DNA from: Prosthecobacter debontii
GTDB taxonomy: Bacteria; Verrucomicrobiota; Verrucomicrobiia; Verrucomicrobiales; Akkermansiaceae
Assembly (NCBI GenBank): GCA_945870855.1
Contig: CAMBTP010000005.1
Coordinates: 1-64,000, forward strand
DNA: 64,000 nt
Reading direction: 5' to 3'
Part shown: positions 60,200 to 64,000 of the stretch, one piece after another
How positions within the stretch are numbered: the stretch's first letter is position 1
How the letters are laid out: every line of letters starts with the position of its first letter
The notes under the pieces: model-generated
The model's database searches: none
What the model was told of the DNA's origin: nothing
What the model saw: only the letters and a program-made list of their open reading frames with translations
Position numbers and translations under genes: made by a program

Positions 60200-60661
60200 T
60201 CAATCCTTGCCAAGCAACTCTCTCAGTGCGTGAACATCAATCAAATCCTTAGCGCGTGCCGCCGCTAGCTTGTTTCTCAGGAGCTCGTCGATACCGATGA
60301 AGTTCAGCGACATGCCGCCATAAGTCTCGGTGATCCCATGTTGCCGACATTCCTCGAACGTAACACCGTCAATTCCAGTAAGCACCTGGATTTTTCTCGG
60401 TTCGCGCCCAATTTCGACGACGAAATCCGGTTGTTGGAAATCAGCTTTCTCGATGCCTATATTGCCAAATCCAAAATCCTCAAAGACAGCCAGCAGGCCC
60501 GTCGCGTTGCTTTCGGATACCGCCACGAAAAAATCGATATCGCCAGTGTAACGGGGAAACCCGTGAAACGCCACCGCATAGCCACCGACGATGAGATACT
60601 CAACCGCATGTTTTTCGAGTAATGCGATAAACTCGCGGAAGTCTTGGTTGAGCTTCTCCAT
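60200..60661 (-). CDS. DUF6036-like nucleotidyltransferase, solitary
   Basis: EYLIVGGYAVAFHGFPRYTGDIDFFVAVS NTase motif; LRNKLAAARAKDLIDVHALRELL. Confidence 0.87.
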   Translation of the reverse strand: MEKLNQDFREFIALLEKHAVEYLIVGGYAVAFHGFPRYTGDIDFFVAVSESNATGLLAVFEDFGFGNIGIEKADFQQPDFVVEIGREPRKIQVLTGIDGVTFEECRQHGITETYGGMSLNFIGIDELLRNKLAAARAKDLIDVHALRELLGKD

Positions 60662-60927
60662 GTTGGTCTCCCGCTTGGGAAATATCTACTACAGCATCAA
60701 TCCTTTGCTCGAATCCGCAATCTTTCCACACGGATTTCCTATTGCGAAAGTCCTTTAATGAGCGTTTTGAGAATTGCTTGAGCATGGCATTCCGCAGTGA
60801 GAAAACCTACCATCGACAAGCGATTTGGCAAAGCCCTTTTTTGGGAAAAACCGTTGCCGCTTTCGCCGTTTCGGCAGTTCACCACGGATGACATGGGCAG
60901 TCAGGGCGCGGCGAGACCGCCACGCCC

Positions 60928-61027
60928 TATGACAAAAGGACTGTCCCTCAGTCAGTCCCTCAGTCAAATGGTTCACCACAGGGAGAGTTTGAACCGCCAA
61001 GTCGCCAAGCCTATATGGAGAAGGGTG
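60928..61027 (+). repeat. R7 repeat, copy A
   Basis: tatgacaaaaggactgtccctcagtcagtccctcagtcaaatggttcaccacagggagagtttgaaccgccaagtcgccaagcctatatggagaagggtg. Confidence 0.95.
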
Positions 61028-61043
61028 AGAATTTGTGTTTTGC

Positions 61044-61195
61044 GGTAGGGTCATTTTGATAAAATGACCCACGCAGCGTGTGTTAGCACGGTGATGGGGA
61101 GGAAAGCTCCGCAGCAACGCCGCGATGGGGTAAGACACGGATTTTAGATGCGGTTGTGCGCACAGGGTGGGTCGTTTTGTCAAAACGACCCTACC
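61044..61195 (+). repeat. R1 dual-hairpin repeat, copy 7
   Basis: ggtagggtcattttgataaaatgacccacgcagcg...ggtgggtcgttttgtcaaaacgaccctacc. Confidence 0.95.
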
Positions 61196-61389
61196 TTTCA
61201 CGGCCTTGCCGCCCGTCTAGCCGGAGGTAAATTTGAAAGGATTTGGGAGAGATCGTGGATCGTGGACGCCTGCGAGGTGAGAGTCAGAAGCCAGGGGTCA
61301 TGGGGTGCCGTCACCGCGGAGTGTTCAAACAGATAGATCTCCTCGATTTTCACGTTTCCCTAGTCCCGATTTCGCGCTACGGTTCCCTT

Positions 61390-61611
61390 ATGCCAACTCT
61401 ATGCGATCAAATACCCAATCTCTCGACTGCTGAAAAGTTGGTGGCGATGGAAGCCTTGTGGACCAGCCTTCACCAGACGTTCGAGGAAGCAGCCCCCCCA
61501 GATTGGCATCGAGAAATTCTGAATCGCAGGATGGAATTGATCCAATCCGGCGAAGCGGTTTACGAGGACTGGAACCAAGTCAAAAAAGAACTGAGAGAAC
61601 GAACCGCGTGA
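61390..61611 (+). CDS. Addiction module component / putative antitoxin
   Basis: MPTLCDQIPNLSTAEKLVAMEALWTSLHQTFEEAAPPDWHREILNRRMELIQSGEAVYEDWNQVKKELRERT: typical addiction-module antitoxin pattern (LS..EKL..ME.LW..L). Confidence 0.87.
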   Translation: MPTLCDQIPNLSTAEKLVAMEALWTSLHQTFEEAAPPDWHREILNRRMELIQSGEAVYEDWNQVKKELRERTA

Positions 61612-61916
61612 AAATCGAGATCCTCACCCAAGCCAAGGAGGATCTCTTCGACGGCTACCTTTTCTACGAGCACCAGGAAGCGGGTATCGGCGATTATTTC
61701 CTGGATTCCATCAGCGCGGACATCGAATCGCTGCTCCTTCGCCATGGCTACCACCGCCAGTTCTTCGGGTTTCACCGCATGCTTGCCCGGGTCTTCCCGT
61801 TCTTCATCTATTACCGCATCACGGGTGGGACGATTTATGTCGATGCCGTGGTGGACCAAAGAAGAAACCCCGCCTCAATCAAACGCTTGCTCCTCCGCTT
61901 GAGGCGGATCGAATGA
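61608..61916 (+). CDS. ParE/RelE-superfamily toxin
   Basis: GTG start overlapping antitoxin stop (GTGA); VKIEILTQAKEDLFDGYLFYEHQEAGIGDYFLDSISADIESLL...RMLARVFPFFIYYRITGGTIYVDAVVDQRRNP. Confidence 0.92.
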   Translation: MKIEILTQAKEDLFDGYLFYEHQEAGIGDYFLDSISADIESLLLRHGYHRQFFGFHRMLARVFPFFIYYRITGGTIYVDAVVDQRRNPASIKRLLLRLRRIE

Positions 61917-61941
61917 ATCCACTCCCATGCCCTGTCCGATT

Positions 61942-62041
61942 TATGACAAAAGGACTGTCCCTCAGTCAGTCCCTCAGTCAAATGGTTCGCCACAGGGAGA
62001 GTTTGAACCGCCAAGTCGCCAAGCCTATATGGAGAAGGGTG
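61942..62041 (+). repeat. R7 repeat, copy B
   Basis: Same 100-bp sequence as 60928-61027 with one mismatch (gttcacc/gttcgcc). Confidence 0.95.
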
Positions 62042-62118
62042 CTTCCAGCCCCTTTGCACAAGCCAAGCGAACCGATTTCCAAGTCCTCCGCAAAGGGGCT
62101 GCAAGACCCTTCTCCATA
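62028..62118. repeat. R3 long-stem repeat, copy 3
   Basis: tatggagaagggtgcttccagcccctttgcacaagcc...caaaggggctgcaagacccttctccata. Confidence 0.92.
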
Positions 62119-62127
62119 GGGAGAATT

Positions 62128-62496
62128 CAAAAAAACAATTCCTCCTTGGCGAACTTCTCTTCCTTGGCGGTTCAAATTCTTCCCCCCAACCCCAGCCCCG
62201 TAGTCTTGCGCATCGAAAACCTGGGGTAAAGAAGGGTTGAACCGCAAAGACGCGAAGGCGCAAAGCCAATGCACCGTATTTTTAACCATTTTCAAAACTT
62301 AACCATCACAACCCCAGCTTAGCGTCTTTGCGTCTTTGCGTCTTTGCGGTTCAAAATCTTCCCATTCGGCAAGGCTGCTACCGGAATACTTCGTATTTCC
62401 ATCACGAACCCAAAAAACTGCGGATGAGAACCGCAGCAGTCAAAAGCCTCCGGCGGTATGGATCTGCTCAAGGACTTTTGGCAAATGGTATACCGT
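62128..62496 (-). repeat. R4+R2 composite repeat block, reverse of 46288-46643
   Basis: ...cctggggtaaagaagggttgaaccgcaaagacgcgaaggcgc...cacaaccccagcttagcgtctttgcgtctttgcgtctttgcggttcaaaatcttcccattcgg...ggacttttggcaaatggtata. Confidence 0.88.
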
Positions 62497-62498
62497 AA

Positions 62499-62615
62499 GC
62501 AACAGGCCACGAGATGATCAAAAAGCACTACCGCCAGTCAGTGACCCAGGAAGAGGGAGAGGCGTGGTTCGAGATCCGGACAACGCTAGTCGAAGACAAT
62601 GTGGAGGTGGCATGA
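62499..62615 (+). pseudogene. Tyrosine recombinase/integrase C-terminal remnant
   Basis: Frame ATGHEMIKKHYRQSVTQEEGEAWFEIRTTLVEDNVEVA*: GH..MI.KHYR..VT.EE...WF.I matches the C-terminal box of tyrosine recombinases; body missing. Confidence 0.65.
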
Positions 62616-62628
62616 AATACCCTCGGTA

Positions 62629-62657
62629 AAGCATCAGAGTTCGCTCTGATGCTTTTT
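62629..62657 (+). terminator. Rho-independent terminator
   Basis: AAGCATCAGAG-TTCG-CTCTGATGCTTTTT: 11-bp perfect stem, UUCG tetraloop, U-tract. Confidence 0.92.
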
Positions 62658-62709
62658 AAAAAGGCGGATTTCTCTCGTCAAAATGAGCGTTAACTCTTGG
62701 CCGAGTCCC

Positions 62710-63480
62710 TCAGATTTTCTGCCAGTCCGGCTTATTATCGTGAACCCAGCGGAAGTAGTTGGCGCGTTCAAGTTCGCCGGCGGCGGCATCATCGAGGAAA
62801 ACTTTTGTGACCGCGTGCATCTGGAGAGCAGAGGCGGGATTGACCGCGGTGATGGGGCCTTCCACCGCTCCGGCGATGGCCTTGGCTTTATTTTGGCCGA
62901 AGGCTAGCAAGATATTCTGCCGCGCATCCATGATCGTGCCGATCCCCATGGTGATGACGTGCTTCGGCACTTCCTCGGTGCTGCCGAAGAAGCGGGCGTT
63001 GTCTTCGATGGTCTGCTTGGTGAGGGTTTTGATGCGGGTGCGTGAGGCCAGCGATGAGGTGGGTTCGTTGAAGCCGATGTGGCCGTCGCTGCCAATGCCG
63101 AGCACCTGGATATCGATCCCGCCCGCTACCAAGATGCGTTTCTCATACTCCGCGCAATGCGCCGGGATGGCGGCGGCGTTGCCATCGGGAATGTTGACGT
63201 TCTCCGCTTTGATGTTGGTGTGCCGGAAAAGATTTTCCCACATGAAGCTGTGGTAGGTTTGCGGATGCTCACGCGGGAGGCCGATGTATTCGTCGAGGTT
63301 GAAAGTGGTGACGTGCGACCAATCGAGTTTCATCTCGATCAACGCGCGGTAGAGCGGCAGCGGCGTGCTACCGGTGGCGAGGCCGATGACCGCGTCCGGC
63401 TTGTTGCTAATATGCTTTGCGATGAGCCGTGCCGCCTCTTCCGAGGCTTCCTTCACTGTAGGGTGGATGATGATTTCCAT
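62710..63480 (-). CDS. nagB: Glucosamine-6-phosphate deaminase
   Basis: MEIIIHPTVKEASEEAARLIAKHISNKPDAVIGLATGSTPLPLYRALIEM; FNLDEYIGLPREHPQTYHSFMWENLF; GIGSDGHIGFNEPTSSLASRTRIKTLT. Confidence 0.97.
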   Translation of the reverse strand: MEIIIHPTVKEASEEAARLIAKHISNKPDAVIGLATGSTPLPLYRALIEMKLDWSHVTTFNLDEYIGLPREHPQTYHSFMWENLFRHTNIKAENVNIPDGNAAAIPAHCAEYEKRILVAGGIDIQVLGIGSDGHIGFNEPTSSLASRTRIKTLTKQTIEDNARFFGSTEEVPKHVITMGIGTIMDARQNILLAFGQNKAKAIAGAVEGPITAVNPASALQMHAVTKVFLDDAAAGELERANYFRWVHDNKPDWQKI

Positions 63481-63484
63481 GGTA

Positions 63485-64000
63485 TTATTGTCCAATGCGT
63501 TGGTTGAGTTTCGAGCGGACATCGTCCCTGAAACGGTCGATCGCTCCGCAGACAAAATCGGAGATATCGAGTGAATCATCGGCTATGAGCGGGGTGAGAT
63601 CCATGCCGAAGATGAGCTGGGTGGCGGCGTCGGTGGAGTGGGAATCGAAGAAGGTAGCGTTCGCGGAGCGGCGTCCGAGGGTGGCGAGATCGTAGCGCTT
63701 GCCGCCCGCGATCTGGGAGTCGAATACCCCATTGAGCGCGGCGGCGAGGTTATCGCGACCGCTGACATCCATGAGAATTTTTTCGCCGTCCGGCATCCAG
63801 TCAAGGTTCCGCCAGACTTCGCAACCGATGATTTTCCTGGGACGCATTTCCTGCGGCATAGCGCGGATGGCGAGGAGGGTGGCGATGGTAACGCCGATAT
63901 GGGTGTCGTGCTTGTCAGCAGGATTGTGAGTATAAACGACCTCCGGGCGGGTGGCGGCGAGGATGGCAGAGATGTCTTGTTGGAGGGAAAGGTCAGTCGC
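63485..64000 (-). CDS. PIG-L family deacetylase, 5' end outside window
   Basis: Open to window edge: ATDLSLQQDISAILAATRPEVVYTHNPADKHDTHIGVTIATLLAIRAM...WRNLDWMPDGEKILMD. Confidence 0.87.
   Translation of the reverse strand, partial: ATDLSLQQDISAILAATRPEVVYTHNPADKHDTHIGVTIATLLAIRAMPQEMRPRKIIGCEVWRNLDWMPDGEKILMDVSGRDNLAAALNGVFDSQIAGGKRYDLATLGRRSANATFFDSHSTDAATQLIFGMDLTPLIADDSLDISDFVCGAIDRFRDDVRSKLNQRIGQ

Noticed and set aside
1-64000. tRNA, rRNA and known riboswitch genes
   Set aside because: No cloverleaf T-loop/CCA signatures, rRNA segments or recognisable riboswitch cores were seen by eye; tRNAscan-SE and Infernal would be needed to exclude them.

Overview
64 kb chromosomal window from what looks like a Verrucomicrobia member. 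The phylum inference rests on a Verru_Chthon cassette protein A-like gene, a PSD1/DUF1501 pair and a TGTTC-N4-GAACA palindrome upstream of recA. Most of 1-53 kb is ordinary housekeeping and metabolic content: RhaT-like transporter and AraC regulator, valine-pyruvate aminotransferase, Fe-type ABC importer, SSS symporter, P450, aldose epimerase and sulfatase, guaB/guaA, mtnP, an RND efflux operon, tag, malQ, menA/menB, dus, secA, recA, a peroxiredoxin, rsuA and a PSD1/DUF1501 pair. The window ends in nagB and a PIG-L deacetylase. No rRNA, tRNA or CRISPR array was recognised. The most unusual content is a modular network of intergenic hairpin repeats, dense at 20.8-21.4, 44.8-47.1 and 54.2-62.5 kb. 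One ~152-bp element occurs seven times, and each end is a 10-bp perfect hairpin. The two end hairpins differ by a compensated A-T/G-C pair. These repeats assemble into composite blocks, supply or abut gene truncation points, and surround small accessory modules: a DUF6036-like nucleotidyltransferase overlapping a wHTH-like protein gene, a solitary nucleotidyltransferase, and a ParE/RelE-type toxin-antitoxin pair bracketed by 99/100-identical direct repeats. Several features absent from the supplied ORF track were read by hand: a RhaT-like partial CDS, an HNH nuclease remnant, a DUF5060-like N-terminal fragment and a tyrosine recombinase C-terminal remnant.
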